Shown here: one piece after another, positions 53,547 to 62,573 of the stretch
Numbering within the stretch: the first letter of the stretch is position 1
How the letters are laid out: the number at the start of each line of letters is the position of its first letter
Assembly (NCBI RefSeq): GCF_008369935.1
Contig: NZ_VTUZ01000013.1
Span: 62,001 to 126,000 of the forward strand
Reading direction: 5' to 3'
Length of the DNA stretch: 64,000 nt
From: Paraburkholderia panacisoli
Lineage (GTDB): Bacteria > Pseudomonadota > Gammaproteobacteria > Burkholderiales > Burkholderiaceae
Program-made: the position numbers and the translations under genes
Notes under the pieces: generated by a model
What the model saw: the letters and a program-made list of their open reading frames with translations, nothing else
What the model was told of the DNA's origin: nothing
The model's database searches: none

Positions 53547-54854
53547 TCAGCCGACGGCAGTCTCTTGCTCGCGCAGATTCACAGGCGTCATGCGCGGCAT
53601 TAGCAGATGAATGATGCCGAGCGCGACCAGATAAGCCGATGCACCGACAGCGAAGAGCACCCAATACTGACCGGTGCGCTGCAACGTCTCGCCGATGACT
53701 CCCGAGTAGAAGAACGAGCCGATCATCCCCGCCACGCCGCCGATACCGACCACCGTGCCGACCATCCGGCGCGGAAACACGTCGCCGACGGTGGTGACAA
53801 GATTTGCCGACCACCCTTGGTGAGCTGCCGCGGCAAGGCCGACAGCGAAGACCGCGTACCAGAGGCTCTGAAAATGCGACAGTGTGGCGATCGGCAGCAC
53901 GCACAGCGCGCAGATACCCATCGCGATCTTGCGTGCGACATTGGGTTTATTGGAACGCTGCATCAGCCGGGACGACAGCCATCCTCCAGCCACACTGCCG
54001 ACGGACGCCATCGTGTAAATGACGATCAGCGGCAGACCCAGATTGCCGATGTCGATGTGCCTCGACTCATTGAGCCATTTGGGCAGCCAGAACAGATAGA
54101 ACCACCACACCGGATCGGTCAGCAGTTTGCCAAAAATGAACGCCCACGTTTCGCGGTACTTCAATACGGAGAGCCAGCTCACGGATTGCTCGACGCGTTC
54201 GTCCCGGTCCGAATTGATGTAATCCAGCTCGCGCTTCGATACCGACGCATGCTCCGCGGGAGGACGGTACACCAGCAGCCACACCGCCAGCCACACGAAA
54301 CCGGCCGCCCCTCCGGCAATGAACGTCGCCCGCCAGCCCCACATGACAGCGGCGATCGGTACGAATGCAGGCGCAACGATCCCGCCAACGGTTGCGCCCA
54401 TGTTCCACAGGCCCGTGGCCAACGCGCGCTCCTTCTTCGGAAACCATGTGGCCGTGGTGCGGATGGCGACAGGGAAATTGGCCGCCTCGCCGAACCCGAG
54501 CAAACCGCGCACGGCCGCGAAGCCGGGGACGGTCGCCGCCAACGCGTGCAGCATCGCAGCCAGGCTCCACATCGCCATGGCACTGCCGTAGACCACTTTG
54601 GTGCTGATCCGATCGGCGATTCGACCAAATATCGCGAGACCCACTGCATAGGCGACCGTGAACACCATCACGGTCTGCGCATACTGAACCTGATTCCAGC
54701 CAATGTCTTTTTGCAGCAGCGGCGCCAGCAGCCCAAGCATCTGACGATCCATGTAGTTGATCGTCGTTGCAAAAAAGATAAGCGCGCAGATGGTCCATCT
54801 GTATCGTCCGACGGCCGTTTGATCGGCGACGGAACGGATATCTATCATTTTCAT
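53547..54854 (-). CDS. MFS transporter, ACS (hexuronate/sugar-acid) type
   Basis: A 435-residue transporter with 12 helices: RWTICALIFFATTINYMDRQ at the first helix is the ACS-family opening, FGRIADRISTKVVYG the loop 2-3 motif, and GFGEAANFPVAIRTTATWFP the helix 4-5 motif typical of ExuT-like hexuronate carriers. GGAGACACA precedes the ATG at 54854. Sugar-acid import (galacturonate, glucarate or similar) fits the dehydratase encoded 1.6 kb away. Separate promoter likely, since 190 bases divide it from the next MFS gene. Confidence 0.9.
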   Translation of the reverse strand: MKMIDIRSVADQTAVGRYRWTICALIFFATTINYMDRQMLGLLAPLLQKDIGWNQVQYAQTVMVFTVAYAVGLAIFGRIADRISTKVVYGSAMAMWSLAAMLHALAATVPGFAAVRGLLGFGEAANFPVAIRTTATWFPKKERALATGLWNMGATVGGIVAPAFVPIAAVMWGWRATFIAGGAAGFVWLAVWLLVYRPPAEHASVSKRELDYINSDRDERVEQSVSWLSVLKYRETWAFIFGKLLTDPVWWFYLFWLPKWLNESRHIDIGNLGLPLIVIYTMASVGSVAGGWLSSRLMQRSNKPNVARKIAMGICALCVLPIATLSHFQSLWYAVFAVGLAAAAHQGWSANLVTTVGDVFPRRMVGTVVGIGGVAGMIGSFFYSGVIGETLQRTGQYWVLFAVGASAYLVALGIIHLLMPRMTPVNLREQETAVG

Positions 54855-55044
54855 TGTGTCTCCGCAAAGTTTGTAATCGATGGTACCGCTAACATTTCAG
54901 ATCGGCGAATGACGGAATTCAGTGCACAGCTGCGCCCCGAGCGAAATATTTCGTCGGCCGGCGCACGCAATCAATCGCCTCTCATCAGCACGATCGTTTT
55001 CCAGCGGACCGGCTCAGATACCCGTCGAACCGGTCCGCTCAGTC

Positions 55045-56373
55045 CTACACCGCAAGCGCAGCCCGCCCATCCCGAGGTGTCATCCGCGCAAAGAAAACAA
55101 CCCCGGCGGCCACCACCGACATCACCGCCAACCCAGTCAGCCCGCCTTCGATCGACCCTGTCTTCTGCTCGAGGAAGCCAAATGTCGCCGGCGCAACGAA
55201 GCCGCCGAGATTGCCGATCGAATTGATCAGCGCCAGCACCGCCGCGGTAATCCGCGCGTCCAGGTAACCCTGCGGAATCGGCCAGAACAATGCCGACGCC
55301 GCTTTGAAACCGATCGCCGCAAAGCAGATCGCGACGAATGAGAACATCGGGCTGCCCTGGCCGGCCGCATACATGCCGAGCGCGGCGATCAGCAGCACGC
55401 ACGCAACCCATGCCTGCTGGAACTTGAAGCGCGCCGCGAGCATCGCGAACAAGTACATCGCCACGATCGAGATCAGCCACGGGATCGAATTGAAGAGCCC
55501 GACCTGGAAATCGTTGAAATGGCCCATCTTGCGAATGATGCTGGGCAGCCAGAAGGTTGCGCCGTAGATCGTCAGCGAAACCGAGAAGTAGATCAGGCAG
55601 AAGATCAGGATCTGCGGGTCGCGCAGCAGAGTCCAGACCGACGGCTTCACCGCATGCACCGCATCGCGCTGGCGCTGCTCTTCCTCCACCTCGGCCACTA
55701 TCGCATCCTGTTCTGCGCGGCTCAGCCATCGTGCGTCGCGCGGCATCGAGTCGAGCCAGAACCAGATGAAGCCGGCCAGCACCACCGAGGCCATCCCTTC
55801 GATCACGAACATCCACTGCCAGCCGTGCAGGCCCCAGCCGCTGATCAGCATCAGCGCGCCGGAGATCGGCCCGGACAGTATCGAGGCGAGCGCCGAGCCG
55901 CTGAGAAAGATCGCCATCGCCTTGCCTCGCTCGTCGCGCGGCAGCCATTGCGTGAAATAGAAGATGACGCCGGGAAAGAAGCCAGCCTCGGCCGCGCCGA
56001 GCAGCAGCCGCATCGCGTAGAACGACGTTTCGCCGCGAACGAACGCCATGCCGACCGCGGCCAGACCCCACGTGAACATGATGCGCGTGAGCCACGCCTT
56101 GGCGCCGAAGCGCTGCAGCAGCATGTTCGACGGCACTTCGAAGACCGCGTAACTGACGAAGAAGAGCCCCGCGCCGAGTCCATAGGCCGCCGCGCCGATG
56201 CCCAGATCGGCGCTCAGATGCTGGCGGACGAAGCCGATGTTCACACGGTCGATGTAGTTGACGATGAACATCACGACGAAGAGCGGCAGCACATGCCACT
56301 TGATCTTGCGCACGGCGCTCGCCAGCGCGTCGGTCCGGTCCGGGCCGGCGGCGACGGGGATGGAACTGCTCAT
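55045..56373 (-). CDS. MFS transporter, ACS (tartrate/glucarate-like) type
   Basis: A 442-residue transporter. The first helix reads LPLFVVMFIVNYIDRVNIGF, and the ARWLSRAEQDAIVAEVEEEQ central loop is typical of the TtuB/anion:cation symporter group. AGGAGACACCCCC lies before the ATG at 56373. It lies 66 bases after the glucarate dehydratase gene on the same strand and is probably cotranscribed, importing the dehydratase substrate. Two different ACS carriers in one locus suggest more than one sugar acid. Confidence 0.92.
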   Translation of the reverse strand: MSSSIPVAAGPDRTDALASAVRKIKWHVLPLFVVMFIVNYIDRVNIGFVRQHLSADLGIGAAAYGLGAGLFFVSYAVFEVPSNMLLQRFGAKAWLTRIMFTWGLAAVGMAFVRGETSFYAMRLLLGAAEAGFFPGVIFYFTQWLPRDERGKAMAIFLSGSALASILSGPISGALMLISGWGLHGWQWMFVIEGMASVVLAGFIWFWLDSMPRDARWLSRAEQDAIVAEVEEEQRQRDAVHAVKPSVWTLLRDPQILIFCLIYFSVSLTIYGATFWLPSIIRKMGHFNDFQVGLFNSIPWLISIVAMYLFAMLAARFKFQQAWVACVLLIAALGMYAAGQGSPMFSFVAICFAAIGFKAASALFWPIPQGYLDARITAAVLALINSIGNLGGFVAPATFGFLEQKTGSIEGGLTGLAVMSVVAAGVVFFARMTPRDGRAALAV

Positions 56374-56439
56374 GGGGGTGTCTCCTCGATTGGCAATGCG
56401 CATCGCGCGCCGGACGTCGGCTCGGATGAGAGGCGCGCG

Positions 56440-57714
56440 TTAGAAGCGTGGGTTCTTGCCGCTGAAACCCGGGTCGTACTTCTGCATCTGCTTCAGGTCG
56501 TCGCGATTGCGCACGCCGCACGACAGGTACTGGGCATGCAGTTCAGCCAGGCGGTCGCGGTCGAGCTCGACACCGAGGCCCGGCGCGCTGGGCACGCGTA
56601 CCGCGCCGTTGTCGAAGCTCACACGGCCGCCCTTGATGACTTCTTCTTCCTGCCACGGGTAATGGGTGTCGCACGCGTAGGTCAGGTTGGGGATGCTCGC
56701 CGCGACGTGCGTCATCGCCATCAGGCTGATGCCGAGGTGCGAGTTGGAGTGCATCGACATGCCCAGATCCCACAGCTTGCACATGCGCGCGAGTGTCTGG
56801 GTCGCGCGCAGGCCGCCCCAGTAGTGATGGTCCGACAGCAAGACCTTGACCGAACCCATCTCGGCGCCGCGGCGGAAATCTTCCATGGTGGTGATCACCA
56901 TGTTGGTCGCGAGAGGCAGGCGGGTGTGCTTCGCCAGCTCGGCCATGCCTGCGAGCCCCGGACATGGGTCTTCGTAGTACTCGAGCAGCTCGTCGAGTTC
57001 GGGGGCGGCCGCGATGCTCGTTTCGAGCGTCCAGTTGGCATTCGGATCGAGGCGCAGTGGCATGCCGGGGAAGGCCTGATGCAGCGCGCGCATGCACGCG
57101 ATCTCGTGCGCCGGCTCGAATACGCCGCCCTTGAGTTTGATGCTCTGGAAGCCGTACAGCTCGATCATGCGACGCGCCTGCGCGACGATCTGCTCTGCAC
57201 TCAGGCCTTCGCCCCAGGCATCGGGCGCATAGGGCTTGTCGATGTGCTCGGCGTACTTGAAGAAGAGGTAGGCGCTGTAGGGCACGGCGTCGCGAACCTT
57301 GCCGCCAAGCAGATCGACGATCGGCGCGCCGACGATTTGCCCCTGCAAGTCGAGCATCGCGACTTCGAGCGTGCTGATGACTTTCGGCGCGTTCTTGGCC
57401 GAGTGCGAGCCGGGCGCGAGTTCGAATTCCACCGCGCCGGGGCTCGCCTTGATCGCGGCGCGCACGCGTTCTTCCATCCGGTTCAGGTCGAACGGCGACA
57501 GACCGATCACCAGCGCCTTGGCCTGCTCGAGCACGCGCAGCATCGGTTCGTCACCGTAGGTCTCTGAGATGCCCACGCGCCCATCGCTCGTCTCCAGTTC
57601 GACGATCGCGCGCAGCGCCCACGGTTCGTGGATGCCCGCAGCGTTGAGCAGAGGGCCGTCGCGGAAGGCGATCGGCGTAATTCGCACCTGGGTGACGGTG
57701 ATGTCGCGAGTCAT
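56440..57714 (-). CDS. gudD: Glucarate dehydratase-like enolase-superfamily enzyme
   Basis: A 424-residue enzyme of the enolase superfamily. Active-site features of the glucarate dehydratase subgroup are visible: the KxK motif in SIKLKGGVF, metal ligands in LDPNANW and YEDPCPG, Asn in ATNMVITT, the catalytic His in SDHHYWGGLRA, and MHSNSHLGISLMAMTHVA. It dehydrates D-glucarate (or the idarate epimer) to 5-keto-4-deoxyglucarate. The start at 57714 is preferred to 57768 because the extra 18 residues are unlike the family and include the operator region. Divergent from a GntR gene with a palindromic operator between. Confidence 0.88.
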   Translation of the reverse strand: MTRDITVTQVRITPIAFRDGPLLNAAGIHEPWALRAIVELETSDGRVGISETYGDEPMLRVLEQAKALVIGLSPFDLNRMEERVRAAIKASPGAVEFELAPGSHSAKNAPKVISTLEVAMLDLQGQIVGAPIVDLLGGKVRDAVPYSAYLFFKYAEHIDKPYAPDAWGEGLSAEQIVAQARRMIELYGFQSIKLKGGVFEPAHEIACMRALHQAFPGMPLRLDPNANWTLETSIAAAPELDELLEYYEDPCPGLAGMAELAKHTRLPLATNMVITTMEDFRRGAEMGSVKVLLSDHHYWGGLRATQTLARMCKLWDLGMSMHSNSHLGISLMAMTHVAASIPNLTYACDTHYPWQEEEVIKGGRVSFDNGAVRVPSAPGLGVELDRDRLAELHAQYLSCGVRNRDDLKQMQKYDPGFSGKNPRF

Positions 57715-57764
57715 GGTGGCAATCCGGTAATGGGAGAGTTTGAAGTTGATGGGCGCATGGTAAA

Positions 57765-57782
57765 GCACTAATGTATTAGTGC
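57765..57782. promoter_or_regulatory. Perfect palindromic operator for GntR regulator
   Basis: GCACTAAT-GT-ATTAGTGC is an 18-base perfect palindrome 51 bases upstream of gudD and 132 bases before the GntR gene. A related half-site TATTAGTA lies at about 57855. FadR-subfamily GntR proteins bind such short palindromes, so autoregulation and control of gudD-MFS are likely. Confidence 0.75.
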
Positions 57783-57913
57783 GTCAGTGGGGTAAATACT
57801 CAGGTCCGTGCGGGCTGCGCAGGCGCTGGGCGCGGGCCGACGTCGGCTATAGTATTAGTATCTCAGCGGGCCGGAACAGCAGATTCCGCCTGCGCTTACG
57901 CTTCGTTCCTGCC

Positions 57914-58618
57914 ATGAAAACCAACGCTTTCCCGTCGACACCGACCCGGCTCGACCGCTCCCGTCATGCCGCGCCGCAAGTATTCGAACGGCTGCGCGAA
58001 ATGATCCTGTCGCTCGAACTGGCGCCCGGCACGGTGCTCTCGCGCGCCGATCTGGCGACGCAGTACGGTCTGAGCCAGACGCCGGTGCGCGACGCGCTAA
58101 TGAAGCTCGGCGAGGAAGGTCTCGTCGACATCTTTCCGCAGCACGCCACGGTGGTCAGCCAGATCAACGTGACGTCCGCGTTGCAGGCGCACTTCCTGCG
58201 CCGTGCTATCGAACTGGAAGTCGTGCGCACGCTCGCGCAGCAGCGCGATGCAGCGCTGATCGTTCAGTTGCGCGCTACGATCGCCGGGCAGATGGAACTG
58301 CGCGACCTGAAGAACTACGAGCAGTTCTCGGCGCTCGATCAGGCCTTTCATCGGCAGATGTACGAGGCGGCGGGCGTGCCGCAACTCTGGGACCTGGTGC
58401 GCAGACGGGGTGGCCACATCGACCGGCTGCGCCGCCTGCACCTGCCGGTGGAGGGCAAGACGATGGCGGTGGTGCGCGATCACACCGAGATCGTCGATGC
58501 GATCGAAAAAGGCGACGCCGAGGCCGCGCAGGCGGCGCTGCGCAAGCATCTGTCGGGCACGCTGAACCAGGTCGATCAGATCCGCGCGAGTCATCCGAAC
58601 TTCCTGACGGATGACTGA
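57914..58618 (+). CDS. GntR-family regulator, FadR/FCD subgroup
   Basis: A 234-residue regulator starting at the ATG at 57914. The winged helix-turn-helix (about 18-85) reads VFERLREMILSLELAPGTVL and YGLSQTPVRDALMKLGEEGL. The C-terminal FCD domain (about 95-220) is all-helical, with metal-binding candidates in DQAFHRQMYEAAG and VRDHTEIVDAI. FCD regulators sense sugar acids such as gluconate or uronates and usually repress. Divergent from gudD. Confidence 0.93.
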   Translation: MKTNAFPSTPTRLDRSRHAAPQVFERLREMILSLELAPGTVLSRADLATQYGLSQTPVRDALMKLGEEGLVDIFPQHATVVSQINVTSALQAHFLRRAIELEVVRTLAQQRDAALIVQLRATIAGQMELRDLKNYEQFSALDQAFHRQMYEAAGVPQLWDLVRRRGGHIDRLRRLHLPVEGKTMAVVRDHTEIVDAIEKGDAEAAQAALRKHLSGTLNQVDQIRASHPNFLTDD

Positions 58619-58690
58619 TGACGCCCGCCGGGGTGCGGGCTCGATTTCAATGTCGAGTGGGCGCCACGCTGGTGCGCAGCGAACCGGGGC

Positions 58691-59584
58691 CTACGTGACC
58701 CAGCCGTCGCGGGCGCATGACTCCATCACGCCGAGCAGCGCGCGTTTGGCGGCGCTATCCAGGTGCGCATACGCGAGGCCGATGCCGGCCCGGTGATCCG
58801 CAAGTTCAAGCGCACGCGCGACGACTTTCGGCGGCAACGCGAGGGCCGCTTCGGTCGGAATCACCCCGATGCCGAGCCCGGCCGAAACCAGCGCGAGCAT
58901 GGTCGAAAATTCACCGAGTTCCTGAGCGATCTCCAGATCCGCACCCTGGCGTTTCAACGCGACGAGCATTTCGTCATGGAAGCCGGGTGCGTAGCGCCGC
59001 GCGAGCACGAACGCCGGACAGCCACGCAGATCGGCCGGACGGATCACCGGTTGCGCGGCGAGCGGGTGGTCATCGGGTAGCGCGACCACGAACGACTCTT
59101 CGAGCACGAGACGCGTTTCCAGCCCGGCGCCGGTCACGGGCAGACGTACCAGGCCGAAGTCCAGCTGGTTGCTGTGCAGGGCGGCGATCTGATCCGGTGT
59201 CGGCATGTCTTTCAGTTCGAGCGTGATGAGCGGGTAGCGCGCATGCATGCTGCGAATGAGCGTCGGCAACAGCTTCGGCAGCACGGACGACACGAACGCG
59301 ATTCGCAACGTGCCAATTTCGCCGCGCGCCGACAAGCGGGCGGTCTGCTCCGCACGCATCGCCTGATGAAGCGTGGCGCGCGCTTCGGGCAGAAAGAGCC
59401 GCCCGGTTTCGGTCAGCGCCACCTTGTGCCGGTCGCGTTCGAGCAGGCGCACGTCCAGTTCCTCTTCCAGCGCCTTGATCTGCATGCTCAATGCCGGCTG
59501 CACGATGCACAGCCGCTGCGCCGCCCTGCCGAAATGCAGTTCCTCGGCTAGCGCGACGAACGCGCGCAGATGTTTGAGTTCCAT
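58691..59584 (-). CDS. LysR-family transcriptional regulator
   Basis: A 297-residue regulator: MELKHLRAFVALAEELHFGR with helix-turn-helix RLCIVQPALSMQIKALEEEL, and a CbnR/BenM-like inducer domain with FGLVRLPVTGAGLETRLVLE. It is convergent with the GntR gene and divergent from the SDR gene. A 7-7-7 inverted repeat lies in the intergenic region. It should control the SDR-dehydrogenase-AroE-like-MHS operon. Confidence 0.93.
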   Translation of the reverse strand: MELKHLRAFVALAEELHFGRAAQRLCIVQPALSMQIKALEEELDVRLLERDRHKVALTETGRLFLPEARATLHQAMRAEQTARLSARGEIGTLRIAFVSSVLPKLLPTLIRSMHARYPLITLELKDMPTPDQIAALHSNQLDFGLVRLPVTGAGLETRLVLEESFVVALPDDHPLAAQPVIRPADLRGCPAFVLARRYAPGFHDEMLVALKRQGADLEIAQELGEFSTMLALVSAGLGIGVIPTEAALALPPKVVARALELADHRAGIGLAYAHLDSAAKRALLGVMESCARDGWVT

Positions 59585-59618
59585 GATGTCTCTTCGGCCA
59601 TGGGCCGGGCCGCCGTGC

Positions 59619-59639
59619 GTTATCAAAAATCATGATAAC
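59619..59639. promoter_or_regulatory. Probable LysR operator
   Basis: GTTATCA - 7 bases - TGATAAC is a perfect inverted repeat 35 bases upstream of the LysR start and about 96 bases before the SDR start. Its geometry equals that of the inverted repeat in the other LysR promoter at 20730. Confidence 0.7.
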
Positions 59640-59734
59640 AAGGTCACGAAAGACTATTGGCGCAATCTCCGAGTCTGCGGTGAACTACGTGCATCGACAG
59701 ACAACCCGGAGGCGCATCGAATGCGTCCTGAGAC

Positions 59735-60508
59735 ATGTACGAGACATTGAATCTGTTCAGCCTGGAGGGGCGGCGCGCATTGATCACCGGCTCCGGGCGC
59801 GGCATCGGGCTCGCGTTGGCGCGCGGTCTGGCGGGCGCAGGCGCGGCCGTCGTCATCAACGATCGCGATGAGCAGAAGGCGCGCGCCGTGGCAGCGGGAT
59901 TGCGCGATGAGGGCTTCAGCGCGGATATCGCGGTATTTGATGTGTCGCAGTCCGCGCAAGTGGCGGCATCGGTGGATGATTTCGAAGAGCGCGTCGGCGC
60001 AATCGACATCCTCGTCAACAATGCCGGCATCCAGCGCAGAGCACCGCTCGAAAACTTCAGCGCCGCCGACTGGAACGACCTGCTGCGCGTCAACCTGGAC
60101 GGCGCTTTCCATGTGTCGCAAGCGGTCGCTCGTCACATGCTGCTGCGCGGGCGCGGCAAGATCATCAACATCTGTTCGGTGCAAGGCGAGTTGGCGCGGC
60201 CGGGCATCGCGCCGTATGCGGCCACCAAGGGCGCGATCCGCATGCTGACCAAAGGCATGTGCGCGGAGTGGGCCAGTCGCGGCATTCAGGCCAACGCGCT
60301 CGCTCCCGGCTACTTCGCGACCGATCTCAATCGCGCGCTGGTCGACGACCCCGCGTTCTCCGACTGGCTCTGCAAGCGCACGCCGGCCGGACGCTGGGGC
60401 CGCGTGGAAGAGTTGTGCGGCGCCGCGGTGTTTCTGGCGTCGTCGGCGTCGGACTTCGTGAACGGGCAGACACTTTTCGTTGACGGCGGACTGACCAGCG
60501 TGGTCTGA
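59735..60508 (+). CDS. SDR oxidoreductase, gluconate 5-dehydrogenase-like
   Basis: A 257-residue short-chain dehydrogenase: TGSGRGIG cofactor motif near 19-26, NNAG near 93, catalytic Ser in INICSVQGELARPG, and Tyr/Lys in YAATKG. The start FSLEGRRALITGSGRGIGLA and the ARPGIAPYAATKGAIRMLTK stretch resemble IdnO/Gno-type enzymes that interconvert 5-ketogluconate and gluconate. First gene of a four-gene plus-strand operon under the divergent LysR regulator. Confidence 0.9.
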   Translation: MYETLNLFSLEGRRALITGSGRGIGLALARGLAGAGAAVVINDRDEQKARAVAAGLRDEGFSADIAVFDVSQSAQVAASVDDFEERVGAIDILVNNAGIQRRAPLENFSAADWNDLLRVNLDGAFHVSQAVARHMLLRGRGKIINICSVQGELARPGIAPYAATKGAIRMLTKGMCAEWASRGIQANALAPGYFATDLNRALVDDPAFSDWLCKRTPAGRWGRVEELCGAAVFLASSASDFVNGQTLFVDGGLTSVV

Positions 60509-60607
60509 AACCGTCCGGCGCGCCGCTGCGCAACTTCACAACAAGACATTGGCAAGGCGACGTCGAATGCGTTCACTCGCCAGCAATCGGGACAGGGAGA
60601 AGAGAGC

Positions 60608-61612
60608 ATGCAAATGTCAGACACAGCGATGAACACAGCACGCAGAAACGTCGTCGTGTTTCGGGCGATTCCGGACGACCTGCTCGAACGAATCCGCGCG
60701 AAGCATCACGTGGTGGTCGCCGATCCGCGACGCGCGCAAGAGTTGCCGCGCTTTCGCGACGCGCTGCACGACGCGGACGGCCTGATCGGTTCCAGCTTCA
60801 GACTGGGCGCGGCAGAACTCGACCAGTCACCCCGTCTCCGGGTGATTTCGAGCATCTCGGTCGGCGTCGACAACTACGATCTCGCCCATCTGAAGCAGCG
60901 CGGCATCACGCTGTGCCACACGCCCGGCGTGCTGACCGAGACAACGGCGGACACGGTGTTCGCGATGATCATCGCCGCGTCGCGGCGTCTGGTCGAGCTG
61001 TCGAACCATGTGCGCAACGGCCACTGGACGCGCAACGTTGGCGAGGATCTGTTCGGCTGGGACGTGCACTGCAAGACGCTCGGCGTGCTGGGTTTCGGCA
61101 GGATAGGGCAGGCGGTGGCGCGGCGCGCGGCGCTCGGGTTCGGCATGCCGGTGATTTTCCACGATCCGTTCGACGTACCGGTGCCGGCGGCGCTTGGCGG
61201 ACACGCGGTGCGCGCCTCGTTCGGCGAAGTGCTCGAGCGCGCCGATATCGTCGCATTGACGCTGCCGCTCTCCGATGAAACGCGCGGCCTGATGGACGCG
61301 CAGGCGTTCCGCGCGATGAAGCGCGGCGCGATCTTCGTCAACGGCTCGCGTGGCGCGATCGTGCGCGAAGACGCGCTGCTTGCCGCGCTCGACAGCGGCC
61401 ATTTGCGCGCGGCCGGCCTCGATGTGTTCGCCGTCGAACCGCTGTCCCAGGATTCGCCGCTGCGGACCCATCCCAAAGTCACGCCGTTCCCGCACATCGG
61501 CTCCGCGACGCACGAGACGCGGCGCGCGATGGCCGAACTCGCGACCGACAACCTGCTGCGCGTGCTCGACGGCAAGACGCCCGTCGCTGCGTTCGACCTC
61601 TCCGCGGTGTAG
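60608..61612 (+). CDS. D-2-hydroxyacid dehydrogenase (GhrB/TkrA-like)
   Basis: A 334-residue enzyme: NAD(P) motif GVLGFGRIGQAVARRA near 160, catalytic Arg in VNGSRGAIV, Glu in LDVFAVEP and His in PHIGSAT. This family reduces glyoxylate, hydroxypyruvate or 2-ketogluconate. Combined with the gluconate 5-dehydrogenase-like SDR it points to ketogluconate metabolism. GGGAGAAGAGAG precedes the ATG; in-frame ATGs at 60614 and 60629 are possible. The AroE-like gene follows after seven bases. Confidence 0.9.
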   Translation: MQMSDTAMNTARRNVVVFRAIPDDLLERIRAKHHVVVADPRRAQELPRFRDALHDADGLIGSSFRLGAAELDQSPRLRVISSISVGVDNYDLAHLKQRGITLCHTPGVLTETTADTVFAMIIAASRRLVELSNHVRNGHWTRNVGEDLFGWDVHCKTLGVLGFGRIGQAVARRAALGFGMPVIFHDPFDVPVPAALGGHAVRASFGEVLERADIVALTLPLSDETRGLMDAQAFRAMKRGAIFVNGSRGAIVREDALLAALDSGHLRAAGLDVFAVEPLSQDSPLRTHPKVTPFPHIGSATHETRRAMAELATDNLLRVLDGKTPVAAFDLSAV

Positions 61613-61619
61613 AACAGAC

Positions 61620-62435
61620 ATGCCACATTCCATTCCAGCTCTTTGCGGCTCGCTAGCGGGTCAGCCGTTCACGTTCAACGTCAAGGTGCACAACGCAGCG
61701 TATCGGGCGCTCGGTGTGGACTATACGTTCGTGAGCTTTGGCGTCGAGGATGCCGCCGGCGCCATCGCCGCGATGCGCACGCTCGGCATTCGCGGGCTGA
61801 ACGTGACGATGCCGCACAAGCAGGCCGTGATTGCGCACCTCGATGCGCTCGACGACACCGCGCGTGAAATCGGCGCGGTGAACACGATCGACAATCGCGA
61901 CGGCCATCTGACGGGCTACAACACCGATTGCGTGGGCGCGGTCCGCGCGCTCGAAGAGGTAACGTCGCTGCGGGGCCGCCGCGTCGCGCTTCTCGGTGCG
62001 GGCGGCGCGGCGCGCGCGATCGCGTGGGGCATGCAACGCGCGGGCGCGCGGGTGACCGTGTTCAACCGCACCGCATCGCGTGGACAGGAACTGGCCACGG
62101 CTTTCGGCCTCGACTTTGGCGGCGCTCTGAACTCCTTCGACCCGGCCGCGTTCGACGGCGTGGTGAATGCGACGGCGGCGGGTTTTCGCGCGCCCGACGT
62201 GAACCCGCTGCGCGCCGGACAACTCGCCGCGCATCTGTTCGTGATGGATGCGGCATTCATCCCGGTTCGCACGAAGCTGATCCGCGATGCCGCCGAGATC
62301 GGCTGCCGCGTCGTCGATGGAACGCGCATGCTGCTGCATCAGTTCTGCGGACAGGTCGAACTCTATACGGGCAAGCCGGCACCGCTCGACGTGATGAGCG
62401 CGGCCTTGCTCGACGAGATTGCGCGGGTCGGCTAG
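61620..62435 (+). CDS. Shikimate dehydrogenase-like protein with altered substrate motif
   Basis: A 271-residue member of the AroE family. The catalytic Lys in NVTMPHK and Asp in GYNTDCVGA are present, and so is the NADP-binding GAGGAARAI with a following NRT that favours NADPH. However, the N-terminal substrate motif, normally [HS]-S-x-S-P-x-x-H, reads FTFNVKVH: the two Ser residues that hold the shikimate carboxylate are Thr and Asn. This suggests a different substrate. It lies seven bases after the hydroxyacid dehydrogenase gene in a sugar-acid operon, not with aro genes, so a catabolic role is likely. Confidence 0.88.
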   Translation: MPHSIPALCGSLAGQPFTFNVKVHNAAYRALGVDYTFVSFGVEDAAGAIAAMRTLGIRGLNVTMPHKQAVIAHLDALDDTAREIGAVNTIDNRDGHLTGYNTDCVGAVRALEEVTSLRGRRVALLGAGGAARAIAWGMQRAGARVTVFNRTASRGQELATAFGLDFGGALNSFDPAAFDGVVNATAAGFRAPDVNPLRAGQLAAHLFVMDAAFIPVRTKLIRDAAEIGCRVVDGTRMLLHQFCGQVELYTGKPAPLDVMSAALLDEIARVG

Positions 62436-62573
62436 ACCGGCGCGGGTAGTGTTTCGCAGGAAAACGCAGGCAACACGATCCGACACCTCGCGGGAAGACG
62501 AGGGGGATCGATGAGGAGCGGACCGTCCGGATCATCGCTGATCAGGCGCGGCATCCACATTGGAGGAGACATC

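Noticed and set aside
53607..55226. Plus-strand open frame of 539 codons
   Set aside because: Antisense to the ACS transporter gene; no recognisable domain.
55519..57567. Plus-strand open frame of 682 codons
   Set aside because: Antisense to the MFS transporter and glucarate dehydratase, both with clear motifs; composition typical of shadow frames.
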